From positions 5,890,001-5,954,000 of the forward strand of contig NZ_CP102509.1 in the NCBI RefSeq assembly GCF_024611995.1: 64,000 nt of DNA, read 5' to 3'. How positions within the stretch are numbered: position 1 is the first letter of the stretch; each line of letters begins with the position of its first letter. The notes beneath the pieces were generated by a model. That model had not been told where the DNA came from, ran no database searches, and worked only from the letters and a program-made list of their open reading frames with translations. The translations under genes were made by a program, and so were the position numbers. This DNA is from Streptomyces sp. NBC_00162. Lineage in GTDB: Bacteria; Actinomycetota; Actinomycetes; Streptomycetales; Streptomycetaceae. Positions 28,102-37,261 of the stretch are shown here, in pieces.

Positions 28102-29535
28102 TCAGTCGGCGAAGCGGGAGCCGAAGCCGAGTCCGGCGGTCGCCGCCAGGCCGGCCTCGCCGGGGAGGACCAGCCGGGAGCCGGGCGCGGCGACCTTCGC
28201 GCCGTTGGACGGCAGGTAGGTGACCGAGCCGCTGTTGCCGCCGTCCGCGTCGCCGGATCCGACGATCAGGTCCGCCTTGCCGTCCTTGTTCGCGTCCGTC
28301 AGCGTGACCGCGATGCCGAACTGCTCGGCCTGCCGGGCGTCGCCGGGGACCCCGGGAGAGGTGCGGTTCACCGCCTGCACGCCGGTGCCCGTGACGAGGC
28401 CGGACGCCGACCCCCGGAACACGTGCACCCCTCCGGCGAGCGAGACCGGGTCGAGGGACTCTCCGTACGATCCGACCGCCAGGTCCTGGTATCCGTCGCC
28501 GTCGATGTCACCGAGTGCGAGGGAGACGCCGAAGTCGTCGCCCTGCTCGCTCGCGCCGGGCACTCCGGGCGTGTTCTGGTCGATGACGGCCGGGGTCGCG
28601 GACGGTCCGGCGGCCGAGCCGTACGCGACGAGGATCTGGCCTCCCTTGCCCGCCGACCTGTTGCCGATGACGACGTCCCCGTACCCGTCGCCGTTGATGT
28701 CCCCGACGGCCTGCTCGTCGCCCGCCCCGAGGGCCTTCGCGGCACCGGGGAGGAGACCGGTGGGGCTGCCGGGCACGTAGTGGTTCAGGCCGGATACGGC
28801 GCCGGCCAGCACCAGGTCGTCGCGGCCGTCGCCGTCGACGTCCCCGCTCGCGAGGCCTTCGAGGTCGTGGGTGAGGCGGAAGCCGAGCGGGGTCTTCACG
28901 GGTGCGGCCTGCCGGCCGGACCTGGCGATGTTCCTGAACGTGTAGAGCGTGCTGTTCGCGGTCGCGTTGGTGGACGCGGCCACGACGAGCTCGTCCTTGC
29001 CGTCCCCGTCGAAGTCGCCGACCGCGAGCTTCCCACCCCAGGTGCGCCGGTTCTGGATGCCGGGACTGGCGAGCTTGTCGGGGTCCTCGAGCGTGACGCC
29101 GTCGGTCAGACCGCCCTTGGATCCCCATACGACGGTGAGCAGGCCGGCGCCCTCGTTCTCGTGGTGCGCCGTCACGGCCAGGTCGCAGAAGCCGTCGCCG
29201 TCGAAGTCGCCGGCCGCCGAGACGCCGCCGAAGCCCTCGTAGGCCTCCGCGGCGTCGGGTATGCCGGGCGACTCCTGGCTGAGCAGCTGCCGCTTGGACG
29301 CCGTGACCCCGCCGGCGGACCCGTAGAGCACGACCACCTGGCCCGCGGCCTTCACCTCGCCGACCTTCGCGTTCGGCGCGCCCACGACGACGTCGGCGAA
29401 GCCGTCGCCGTTGAAGTCGCCCTTCGGGGCGGGCGCGTCCGCGGCCGCCGCAGTCCCCGCCGGCAGGAGCAGGCCGCCACCGGCGACGGCGGCCACGGTG
29501 AGGGCGGCGAGGGCGGTGCGGAGGTTCGGTCTCAT
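28102..29535 (-). CDS. Secreted FG-GAP (integrin-alpha-like) repeat protein
   Basis: A 477-residue exported protein. After a signal peptide ending in AAAADAPAP come about seven FG-GAP repeats, each with a calcium-binding DFNGDGFADVVVG, DFDGDGFCDLAVTA or DIDGDGYQDLAVGSYG motif. They should fold into a seven-bladed beta-propeller. The ATG at 29535 has GAAGGA 5 nt upstream. A role in binding matrix or polysaccharide is a guess. The gene is divergent from the NTPase gene. Confidence 0.85.
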   Translation of the reverse strand: MRPNLRTALAALTVAAVAGGGLLLPAGTAAAADAPAPKGDFNGDGFADVVVGAPNAKVGEVKAAGQVVVLYGSAGGVTASKRQLLSQESPGIPDAAEAYEGFGGVSAAGDFDGDGFCDLAVTAHHENEGAGLLTVVWGSKGGLTDGVTLEDPDKLASPGIQNRRTWGGKLAVGDFDGDGKDELVVAASTNATANSTLYTFRNIARSGRQAAPVKTPLGFRLTHDLEGLASGDVDGDGRDDLVLAGAVSGLNHYVPGSPTGLLPGAAKALGAGDEQAVGDINGDGYGDVVIGNRSAGKGGQILVAYGSAAGPSATPAVIDQNTPGVPGASEQGDDFGVSLALGDIDGDGYQDLAVGSYGESLDPVSLAGGVHVFRGSASGLVTGTGVQAVNRTSPGVPGDARQAEQFGIAVTLTDANKDGKADLIVGSGDADGGNSGSVTYLPSNGAKVAAPGSRLVLPGEAGLAATAGLGFGSRFAD

Positions 29536-29674
29536 GCGGGTCCTTCGGCACAGTGGGAAGATCGCCGAGTAGACCGGCCGCGTAGCCCGATGGTTGTACG
29601 CGGCACGAGGGTGTTTCGGGTCGCACTCGGACCAACGCCTCCCCCGGGGCGCGACGCGGATCTAGCATCGCCGG

Positions 29675-32359
29675 ATGGGGTGGGACAACGGGCGCCGGTA
29701 CGTCGACCAGACCTTCCAGGTGTGGGATTCCGATCGGGAGCAGGACGGGTACTGGCGTGCGGTGTACGTCTGCCTGAAGGACGGGCAGATCGCCAGTCGG
29801 CTCAACCGGCGACCCGGGGTGACCCAGGACGCGGTCTGGCAGGCCATGGGGCGGGCTTCGAACGTGCACCGCGCGCTGCAACCCTGTGAGGACGCGCACC
29901 GGGAGTTCCGGGCGGCGCTGCGGAGACTGGACGAGGTCGGGCGGCGGCCGTTCTGGAGACCTGCGTTACGGCTGACCTTGTCGTACTGGAGGCTCTGGGC
30001 GCTGTTCTTCGCGATGGTCTTCCTCGCGGGAGCTCTGACCGGCGACCGGACGCCCCAGGCGCTCACCGTCGCCGCGGTCATGGCATTCCTGGCCGTGCTG
30101 CCGTCGGGCAGCGCGTTCTCGCGCGTGCTGGACGGCGGGCCCCTTATTCCGCTGGCCCTGAGCACATCCGCAGCCAGGGCGCAGGCCGCGTGGGAAGAGG
30201 AGTTGCGCGAGTCCGGTGTCGCCCCGTTGATCATGCGGGTGGTCGACGCGCTCCTGGGCGAGGACGCGGACGGCCTGCTGCTGCCGGAGAGCCATGACGG
30301 GCTCAGATCCTCCTACGGCCCGGAGTTCCTGGTATCGGGCCGGGCGGCCGAACAGCTTCGGCACCGGATGGACCAGATCGACGGCGGGACGATAGCGGTC
30401 TGCGGGCCGCGGGGTGTGGGCAAGACCACCCTGCTGAAGGACGCAGCGGACAAGGCCGGCTTCTCGGTGCTGGTCTCGGCTCCGGCGACCTACACGCCGC
30501 ACGACTTCCTGCTGTCCCTGTTCGTCGAACTCTGCCGGCGCTACCTGGCCGACGAGGGCAGCCCGGCCCCGGAATTCGTACGGCTTTCCGGCGCCCGGCG
30601 GACACTGCGCCGGATACGTCCGTACGCCCGCCGACAGCTGCGGATGCTTGCCGTCGCGGTTCCGGCAGGCGCGCTGGTGGTCCTGGGCCTGTTCGCGGCG
30701 GTGCGTTCGTTCGTCGAGAAGCCCGCCCCGCTGCTCCGCGGCCCGTACGACAGCGCCACGGAGCTGGCCGGGACCTGGATCCCACGGATCTGGCGGGGCG
30801 AAGCGGCGGGCGCGGCCCTGGTCGTGACCGGCGCCGGGATCCTCGTGTGGGGACTGCGCCGCAGCCCCGTGGCGTTGAGAATGCTCACGCACTGCGGCAA
30901 GGGGCTGCTGCTTCTGACCGTTGCCGTCCTCACGGTGGGTCCGTTCGTCTCACTTGCGTGGGACGCGCAGGCACGGGGACACGCCATCGCCGCCCTCGGC
31001 TGGAACCTGTACACGACTGTTCTGGTGCTTACCGCCATCGACTATCTGGTGGTCTTGCTGCGGGCCGCTCGCGCCCGACGGATCTACCGCCGACGGGGGC
31101 TGGGGCCCGTGGGTTCGGGGTACGTGCTGGTGCAGCGGGGGCTTCTGGTACTCCTGGGGATTGCTCTGCCCTTGTCGGCCGAGATGCGGGCCGCCCTGAC
31201 CGATCCCGGCAATCCGGCCCGGCTCGCCTCACTGCTGGCCGGGCTGCTGCTCTACCGGCTGATCCGCTGGCGGCCGGGCCCGGCCGAGCCACGGCTGGTG
31301 CGGGAGTGCAGGGACCAGCTGTACCGGCTGCAGACGGTGCAGACCTCCTCCGCCGCGCTCACCTCCGGCGCCGCACAGCTGCTGACACTCGGCAGCACCC
31401 ACACGACCGCTCTGTCGACGGTCCCGCCCAAATTCCCGGAGCTGGTCGCCGACTTCCGTGAGTTGCTGGTCGAGATCGCACGCGAGCGGCACGGCCGCCG
31501 TCAGCGGGTGGTCATCGCCATCGACGAGGTGGACCGGCTCGGCTCGGAGGCGGCCGCCCGGGACTTCCTCGCCGAGATCAAGGCGATCCTGGGGGTCCCG
31601 CACGTGCACTTCCTGATCTCGGTGGCCGAGGACGTGGGGGCCGGGTTCGTCCGGCGCGGGCTGCCCCACCGCGATGTGACGGACAGCTCGATCGACGACA
31701 TCGTCCACGTCCAGCCCTGCGCGCTCGACGAGTCGACGGCGATCCTGGAGAAGCGGGCACCGGGGATCTCCGGTCCGTACGTGCTGCTGGCACACGCGTT
31801 GTCCGGTGGGCTTCCCCGGGACCTGGTCCGGTACGGCCGTCGGATCATCCAGGCGCAGAGCGCCGCAGGGTCCGTGGAACTGCGTGACATCTCCCGGCAG
31901 ATGATTCTGGAGGAGCTGTCCGAGACGCTCGCGGGCTTCCGCACCCTGCTGAGCAAGGAGCAGTGGACGCCGGACACCGGGGTGGTGCTGACCTCGTTCC
32001 GCACGCTGACGGGCCGGCTGCGCACGGTCGGTGCGGGCCCCGGCCGGTCGGACGCCCTGGTGTCGGCCCTGGCGGATTTCGCGCTGCGGGCGCCGCACGA
32101 GGCACTGGGCCTCGCGGAGGACGCGCGGCAGCTCATCGACGAGGCCTCGGTCTACGCGTACTTCTCGCTGACCCTGCTGGACATCTTCGCCGAGGAGGGT
32201 TTCGGCCGCCGCCGGGAGAGGGCGGCGGCCCACGGCGCCGACGGTGATCCGGAACTGCTGGCCGAGGCCCGCCGGGAGCTCGCGGTGTCCCCGTACAGCA
32301 CCCGGCCGCTGCTCTCGGCGATCCGTACGGCCTGGGGCCTGTCCACCGGCACCGCCTGA
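29675..32359 (+). CDS. Membrane KAP-like P-loop NTPase
   Basis: An 894-residue protein of unclear function. Walker A GPRGVGKTT is at 244-252 and Walker B RVVIAIDEVDRLG at 611-623. The 360 residues between them hold about five membrane helices (near 323, 379, 410, 443 and 487), and two more lie near 107-145. Membrane helices inserted inside a P-loop domain are the mark of KAP NTPases such as Kidins220 and the phage-exclusion protein PifA. The ATG at 29675 has no clear ribosome-binding site, and TAGCAT a few bases upstream suggests a leaderless transcript. It stands alone in its transcription unit. A defence or membrane-signalling role is inferred. Confidence 0.72.
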   Translation: MGWDNGRRYVDQTFQVWDSDREQDGYWRAVYVCLKDGQIASRLNRRPGVTQDAVWQAMGRASNVHRALQPCEDAHREFRAALRRLDEVGRRPFWRPALRLTLSYWRLWALFFAMVFLAGALTGDRTPQALTVAAVMAFLAVLPSGSAFSRVLDGGPLIPLALSTSAARAQAAWEEELRESGVAPLIMRVVDALLGEDADGLLLPESHDGLRSSYGPEFLVSGRAAEQLRHRMDQIDGGTIAVCGPRGVGKTTLLKDAADKAGFSVLVSAPATYTPHDFLLSLFVELCRRYLADEGSPAPEFVRLSGARRTLRRIRPYARRQLRMLAVAVPAGALVVLGLFAAVRSFVEKPAPLLRGPYDSATELAGTWIPRIWRGEAAGAALVVTGAGILVWGLRRSPVALRMLTHCGKGLLLLTVAVLTVGPFVSLAWDAQARGHAIAALGWNLYTTVLVLTAIDYLVVLLRAARARRIYRRRGLGPVGSGYVLVQRGLLVLLGIALPLSAEMRAALTDPGNPARLASLLAGLLLYRLIRWRPGPAEPRLVRECRDQLYRLQTVQTSSAALTSGAAQLLTLGSTHTTALSTVPPKFPELVADFRELLVEIARERHGRRQRVVIAIDEVDRLGSEAAARDFLAEIKAILGVPHVHFLISVAEDVGAGFVRRGLPHRDVTDSSIDDIVHVQPCALDESTAILEKRAPGISGPYVLLAHALSGGLPRDLVRYGRRIIQAQSAAGSVELRDISRQMILEELSETLAGFRTLLSKEQWTPDTGVVLTSFRTLTGRLRTVGAGPGRSDALVSALADFALRAPHEALGLAEDARQLIDEASVYAYFSLTLLDIFAEEGFGRRRERAAAHGADGDPELLAEARRELAVSPYSTRPLLSAIRTAWGLSTGTA

Positions 32360-32464
32360 AGCGGCCCCCGGAGGTGGGCAGTTACGTGATTCACGTCACC
32401 AGTGCGCGGTCGCGTGGTTACGCTCGGCTACGGAGACCGAAACGAGCTTGAGGGGTGGCTGCCC

Positions 32465-33313
32465 ATGGTCGGCGTCCGCGATCTCGACCCCAGCGCTTCG
32501 CCGCTGGACTACTACGGCTACGAATTGCGCCGGCTGAGAGAGGCCGCAGGCCTGAAGCAGCAGCAGTTGGGCGACATCATCTACTGCACGGGCTCGCTGA
32601 TCGGCCAGGTGGAGTGTACGAAGCGGGTGCCGACCCGGGACTTCTCGGAACGGGTGGACGCGGCGCTGGGCACGGACGGGACGTTCTCCCGGCTGGTGGG
32701 GCTGGTCCTGCGGAGCGTGCTGCCGACGTGGTTCCAGGCGTACGCGGAGATGGAGGCGCGGGCCTCCTATATCTCTACCTTCCAGGCGCAGTTGGTCTAC
32801 GGGCTCTTGCAGACCCCGGACTATGCGCGCGCGGTGCTGGGTGTGCGGAGCGAAGGGGACCTCGACGCCAAGGTGGCCGCCCGGATGGAGCGCCAGCGCG
32901 TCCTGGACCGTGAGAATCCGCCATTGATGTGGGTCGTGCTGAGCGAGGCGGTGCTGCATCAGGAGGTCGGTGGCCGCGAAGTCATGCGGAACCAACTTGC
33001 CCACTTGTTGGACCTGTGGAGGCGGAAGTGGGTGCGGGTGCAGATTCTGCCCTTCGAGGCGGGCGCCCATGCGGGACAGATGGGTTCGTTCACCGTGCTG
33101 CGCTTCGACGACGACCCGGACCTCGTCTACACCGAGGACTTCGTGCAGGGCCATATGACGGCCAATCCACAGACTCTCAGGGAGGGTTCGCTCCGATACG
33201 ATCTTTTGCAGGCCGCTGCGCTCTCCCTGGAGGACTCGGCGGCATTGATCGCCCGAGTGATGGAGGAGCGCTATGGACACCAACCGGCACCTGACGGGCG
33301 CGCAGTGGCGTAA
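32465..33313 (+). CDS. XRE-family regulator with DUF5753
   Basis: A 282-residue regulator. An N-terminal helix-turn-helix (about 20-75: LRRLREAAGLKQQQLGDIIYCTGSLIGQVE) is followed by a DUF5753 domain (VLRSVLPTWFQAYAEMEARA, YGLLQTPDYARAVL, GSFTVLRF). This pairing is very common in Streptomyces and is nearly always next to a DUF397 protein. The ATG at 32465 has GAGGGG upstream. It overlaps the DUF397 gene by 41 nt. Confidence 0.88.
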   Translation: MVGVRDLDPSASPLDYYGYELRRLREAAGLKQQQLGDIIYCTGSLIGQVECTKRVPTRDFSERVDAALGTDGTFSRLVGLVLRSVLPTWFQAYAEMEARASYISTFQAQLVYGLLQTPDYARAVLGVRSEGDLDAKVAARMERQRVLDRENPPLMWVVLSEAVLHQEVGGREVMRNQLAHLLDLWRRKWVRVQILPFEAGAHAGQMGSFTVLRFDDDPDLVYTEDFVQGHMTANPQTLREGSLRYDLLQAAALSLEDSAALIARVMEERYGHQPAPDGRAVA

Positions 33314-33539
33314 GTCCTCGTACAGCGGCGACACCGGCGGCGAGTGCGTCGAGTGCGCACCCATCGGCGCCGTCGCCTGGCGCAAGGCCTCGTACAGCAG
33401 TGACACCGGCGGCTGCTGCGTAGAGGTCGGCGCCCAGCCCTGCCTCGTCGCCGTCCGGGACTCCAAGAACCCCGAGGGTCCCGCCTTCACCGTCAGCCCC
33501 GCCGCATTCGCCGCCTTCGTCGGGGCCCTGTCTGCATGA
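33273..33539 (+). CDS. DUF397 protein with two tandem motifs
   Basis: An 88-residue protein. Single DUF397 proteins have one WRKSSYS-type motif; here WRKSSYSGDTGGECVE is repeated as WRKASYSSDTGGCCVE, followed by VRDSKNPEGPAFTV. It is the expected partner of the XRE-DUF5753 regulator. Its stop overlaps the kinase ATG (ATGA). Confidence 0.88.
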   Translation: MDTNRHLTGAQWRKSSYSGDTGGECVECAPIGAVAWRKASYSSDTGGCCVEVGAQPCLVAVRDSKNPEGPAFTVSPAAFAAFVGALSA

Positions 33540-35047
33540 AGGCCCTAGAACCGTCCGGCCCGACCCGCATAGGGCCCTTCCGGGTGCTCGGTGTGCTCGG
33601 GCAGGGCGGGATGGGGCGGGTGCTGCTGGGGGCCGGGCCCGACGGGCGGCTGGTCGCGGTCAAGCAGGTGCTCGCGCACTTCGCCGACGACGAGGGGTTC
33701 CGGGCCCGTTTCCGCCGTGAGGTCACCGCCTCGCGCAAGGTCGCCGGGGCCTATACGGCGGCCGTGATCGACGCCGATCCGGACGCCCCGACGCCCTGGC
33801 TGGCCTCGGTGTTCGTGGCGGGGCCCTCGCTCGGCGCCGTCGTGAAGGCGGCCGGCGTACTGCCGGAGGACGTCGTGCGCCGCCTCGCGGCGGGGCTGGC
33901 GTCGGCCCTGGCGGAGATCGACCGGGCCGGGCTGGTCCACCGGGACCTCAAGCCCGACAACGTGCTGCTCGCCGAGGACGGCGTACGCGTCATCGACCTC
34001 GGCATCGCGCGGGAGACGGAGGGCGAGGCCGAGGGTGACGCCGGGCTGACCCGGACCGGCCTGGTCGTCGGCTCGCCCGCGTACATGTCGCCCGAGCAGG
34101 CCGAGGGCAAGCCGCTCACACCCGCCAGCGACGTGTTCTCCCTCGGCTCCGTCCTGGCCATGGCGGCGACGGGCCGCAGTCCCTTCGCCGGGCCCTCCAC
34201 CTTCCAGACGCTCTACGACGTGGTGCACACGGAGCCCGACCTGAGCGGTGTCCCGGCGGGTCTGCTGGAGGTCGTCGCCGGGTGCCTGGCCAAGGACCCG
34301 GCGGCCCGGCCGTCCCCAGCGCGGTTGCGGGAGCTGATCGGCCCGGTGGCTCCGGCCGGTCGCCAGTGGCCCGACGCCGTGTACGGGATGCTCGCCGCGC
34401 AACGGGCGGAGATCGACGGGCTGCTCGGTGGCCACCCGGCCGGCGACCCGGAGCCGCACGCGCCAGAGCCCGTACCCGTACCTGAACCGCAGGACGCGCC
34501 GCCGCCCCAGAGCCCGCGGCGTGGGCGGCGCCGGATCACGGCCCTGGCGGCGGCCGGGGTCCTGCTGGTGGCCGGCACCGGAGTGGTGGCGTACGTACGG
34601 GACCGGATGAACGCCCACGTCGCCTATACGGCCGTCCCCAGCTGCCAGCAGGCCGCCCGCACCTTGCCGTTGGCGGTTCCGGTGACCTCGTCCGGCACGT
34701 CCGGCACCCGCTCGGGCTGTACCTGGGACGGGTCCGGCCTGGCCGAGGCGCCCCGCGCCCTGGTCCGGTGGGACCTGAGCCTCGGCGGTGACGCGGACGC
34801 CAACGCGGCCGCCCAGAAGCGGCGTTTCCAGGGGGAGGCGGCCGGTCAGCGCGAGGCGGCCCGCCTCGGGTTCGGCACCGAGGCCTACTGGGGCTCTCCC
34901 GGTGCCGACTGGACCTGTGTCCTCGCCGTCCGCGAGGGCAATCTCTCGGTCTGGACGGGCCTCCGGGCGAAGCCGTACACCAAGGCCGCATGCGAGACGA
35001 AGGCGAAGGAGGTCGCCCGCGCCGCGCTGAAGGCCGCCACCCGCTGA
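33536..35047 (+). CDS. Transmembrane serine/threonine protein kinase
   Basis: A 503-residue Hanks-type kinase. The glycine loop GQGGMG is at 22-27, the ATP Lys43 in VAVKQV, the catalytic loop HRDLKPDN at 135-142, and DLGIA at 154 replaces the usual DFG. A Pro-rich juxtamembrane region leads to one helix (about 330-350), then a small extracellular domain with Cys pairs. The ATG overlaps the DUF397 stop, so regulator, DUF397 protein and kinase are probably made together. Its targets are not evident. Confidence 0.9.
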   Translation: MKALEPSGPTRIGPFRVLGVLGQGGMGRVLLGAGPDGRLVAVKQVLAHFADDEGFRARFRREVTASRKVAGAYTAAVIDADPDAPTPWLASVFVAGPSLGAVVKAAGVLPEDVVRRLAAGLASALAEIDRAGLVHRDLKPDNVLLAEDGVRVIDLGIARETEGEAEGDAGLTRTGLVVGSPAYMSPEQAEGKPLTPASDVFSLGSVLAMAATGRSPFAGPSTFQTLYDVVHTEPDLSGVPAGLLEVVAGCLAKDPAARPSPARLRELIGPVAPAGRQWPDAVYGMLAAQRAEIDGLLGGHPAGDPEPHAPEPVPVPEPQDAPPPQSPRRGRRRITALAAAGVLLVAGTGVVAYVRDRMNAHVAYTAVPSCQQAARTLPLAVPVTSSGTSGTRSGCTWDGSGLAEAPRALVRWDLSLGGDADANAAAQKRRFQGEAAGQREAARLGFGTEAYWGSPGADWTCVLAVREGNLSVWTGLRAKPYTKAACETKAKEVARAALKAATR

Positions 35048-35073
35048 TCCGGCGCCGCAGAAGAACACAGTTA

Positions 35074-35090
35074 TCTGACCTTCCGTCAGA
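35074..35090. promoter_or_regulatory. Second-motif operator TCTGAC-N5-GTCAGA
   Basis: The perfect form of the second palindrome. It ends one base before KstR-like box 6 in the promoter of the acyl-CoA dehydrogenase gene. Confidence 0.65.
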
Positions 35091-35091
35091 T

Positions 35092-35105
35092 TGGAACGTG
35101 TTCTA
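35092..35105. promoter_or_regulatory. KstR-like box 6 (TGGAACGTGTTCTA)
   Basis: Fully satisfies the KstR motif and lies 11 nt before the FadE34-like start. Confidence 0.75.
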
Positions 35106-35116
35106 GTCTGCCGCGC

Positions 35117-37249
35117 ATGGGCATCGGAATCACGCAGGAGCAGCGGGAGTTGGCCGAGGCGGTGCGCGGCTGGGTGGCGCGGGCCGTGCCTCCCGAGGAG
35201 GTGCGCAAGCTGCTCGACACCCCACCGCAGACCGGGGCGCGGCCCGCCTACTGGGACGCCATGACCGCACAAGGGCTGCTGGAGCCGCACCTGGAGGGCG
35301 GGACCCTGCTCGACCTGGCCGTCGTCGTCGAGGAGGCCGCCCGGGCGGCGCTGCCCGGGGCGTACCTGCCGAGCGCGCTGGCCTCCGTACTGCTGGACCG
35401 GGCCGGGGCGCAGCCGCTCGACGGGCGGGTCGGGGCGGTCGCCCTCGGCCCCGGGAGCCTGACCGCCGTCGCCGTCGAGGGCGGCGGGTACCTGCTCGAC
35501 GGCACCGCGCCCCCGGTGCTCGGCGCCGGTGAGACCGACCTCGTGCTGCTCGCCGCCGAGGCCGCGCACGGCACCCGCTGGTTCGCCGTGGACGCGGCCG
35601 CGCTGGACATCCGTACGCACGAGAGCGCCGACCCGACCCGGCCCACCGCCGAGGTGCACGCGCGCGGGGTCACCGCCGGGCCCGGCCGGGTGCTGGAGCT
35701 GGACGCGGCCCTGGTGCGGGACCTGGCCTGCACGCTCTTCGCCGCCGACGCCTGCGGCACCGCCGCCTGGGCGCTGCACACGGCCGCCGAGTACGCCAAG
35801 GTGCGCGTTCAGTTCGGCCGGCCCATCGGACAGTTCCAGGGCATCAAGCACCTGTGCGCCGACATGCTGGTCCGGCTGGAGCAGGCCAGGGCGCTGGCCT
35901 GGGACGCGGCGCAGGCGATGGACGAGCCGGCGGAGGTGCGTTCGCTGGTCGCCGCCCTCGCCGCCGGTACCGCGCTGGACGCCGCGTACTCCTGCGCCAA
36001 GGACTGCATCCAGGTGCTCGGCGGGATCGGCTTCACCTGGGAGCATGACGCCCACGTCTTCCTGCGGCGGGCCCTGGTCGCCCGCCAGCTCCTCGGCCCG
36101 GGCGACGGGCATCGCGTACGGGCCGTGCGGCTCGCGGCGGCGGGAGCCCGGCGGGAGCTGCGGCTGGAGCTCCCGGCGGAGGCCGAGTCGTACCGGGCGA
36201 AGGCGCGGACCGTCATCGAGGACGCGCGCGGACTCGACCCGGCGGCCGCCCGGCGGATCCTGGCCCCCACCGGCTACGCCGCCCCGTACCTCCCGCCCCC
36301 CTACGGCCTCGGCGCCGGACCCGTCGAGCAGCTCGTCGTCCAGCAGGAGCTGCGCGCGGCCGGGGTCAGGATCGCCGACCTCGGCATCGCCACCTGGGTC
36401 GTGCCCTCGCTGCTCGCCTACGGGACGGACGCGCAGCGGGAGGCGTACGCCCTGCCGACGCTGCGCGGGGACGTGACCTGGTGCCAGCTCTTCTCCGAGC
36501 CGGGGGCGGGCTCCGACCTGGCCTCGCTGCGGACGAAGGCCGAGCGCGCCGAGGACGGCTCCTGGAGGGTCAACGGACAGAAGGTGTGGACGAGTTCCGC
36601 GCACAGCGCGGACTTCGGGATCCTGCTGGCCCGGACGGATCCGGACGCGCCCAAGCACAAGGGGCTCGGCTATTTCGTCGTCGACATGAAGAACACCCCC
36701 GGCATCGACATCCGGCCGCTGAAGGAGATCACGGGCGAGGCCCTCTTCAACGAGGTGTACTTCGACGACGTGGAGCTCCCGGCGGACGCGCTGGTCGGGG
36801 CGGCCGACGGCGGGTGGAAGGTCGCCCGCAACACCCTCGGCAACGAACGGGTCCACATGGCCGACCAGATGACCTTCGACACCGGCCTGGAAACGCTCCT
36901 CGCCCGCTCGGCCGAGCTCGACGGGGCGTACCGGGCGCGGATCGGGGCGCTCGCCGCCGAGGCACACGCGCTGGCCTGCATCGGGCTGCGCACCACGCTC
37001 CAGCAGGTGTCGGGGCTGGAGCCGGGCGCGGGCGCCTCCGTACGCAAACTCGTCCAGACCCCGCACCAGCAGCGGACCGCCGAGCTCGCGCTCGAACTGT
37101 TGGGGCCGGCGGGCGCGGTGCGGGAGGGGGCGGGGGAGCGGGCGGTGCACGGGATGCTCATGTCCCGCTGCCTGACCATCGCCGGGGGCACCACGCAGGT
37201 CCAGCTCAACGTCGTCGCCGAGCGGATTCTCGGCCTCCCGAGGGACTAG
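35117..37249 (+). CDS. fadE34: Two-domain acyl-CoA dehydrogenase, FadE34/ChsE3-like
   Basis: A 710-residue fusion of two acyl-CoA dehydrogenase halves. The N half carries the C-terminal-type motifs VRVQFGRPIGQFQGIKH and the catalytic-Glu block GGIGFTWEHDAHVFLRRAL. The C half has the FAD/substrate block WCQLFSEPGAGSDLASL and VNGQKVWTSSAHSADFG. Length and layout match mycobacterial FadE34 (ChsE3, about 711 residues, coded next to kstR), which forms the alpha,beta double bond in a steroid side-chain CoA ester. It lies behind both a KstR-like box and the second palindrome and is followed after 12 nt by a thiolase-like gene. Confidence 0.88.
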   Translation: MGIGITQEQRELAEAVRGWVARAVPPEEVRKLLDTPPQTGARPAYWDAMTAQGLLEPHLEGGTLLDLAVVVEEAARAALPGAYLPSALASVLLDRAGAQPLDGRVGAVALGPGSLTAVAVEGGGYLLDGTAPPVLGAGETDLVLLAAEAAHGTRWFAVDAAALDIRTHESADPTRPTAEVHARGVTAGPGRVLELDAALVRDLACTLFAADACGTAAWALHTAAEYAKVRVQFGRPIGQFQGIKHLCADMLVRLEQARALAWDAAQAMDEPAEVRSLVAALAAGTALDAAYSCAKDCIQVLGGIGFTWEHDAHVFLRRALVARQLLGPGDGHRVRAVRLAAAGARRELRLELPAEAESYRAKARTVIEDARGLDPAAARRILAPTGYAAPYLPPPYGLGAGPVEQLVVQQELRAAGVRIADLGIATWVVPSLLAYGTDAQREAYALPTLRGDVTWCQLFSEPGAGSDLASLRTKAERAEDGSWRVNGQKVWTSSAHSADFGILLARTDPDAPKHKGLGYFVVDMKNTPGIDIRPLKEITGEALFNEVYFDDVELPADALVGAADGGWKVARNTLGNERVHMADQMTFDTGLETLLARSAELDGAYRARIGALAAEAHALACIGLRTTLQQVSGLEPGAGASVRKLVQTPHQQRTAELALELLGPAGAVREGAGERAVHGMLMSRCLTIAGGTTQVQLNVVAERILGLPRD

Positions 37250-37261
37250 GAGTTGTCGGAC

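Noticed and set aside
29675..35047. Calling the KAP NTPase plus XRE/DUF397/kinase a defence island
   Set aside because: No nuclease, toxin, reverse transcriptase or restriction gene is nearby, and the trio is common in Streptomyces outside defence contexts. Only the NTPase itself is kept as a candidate.
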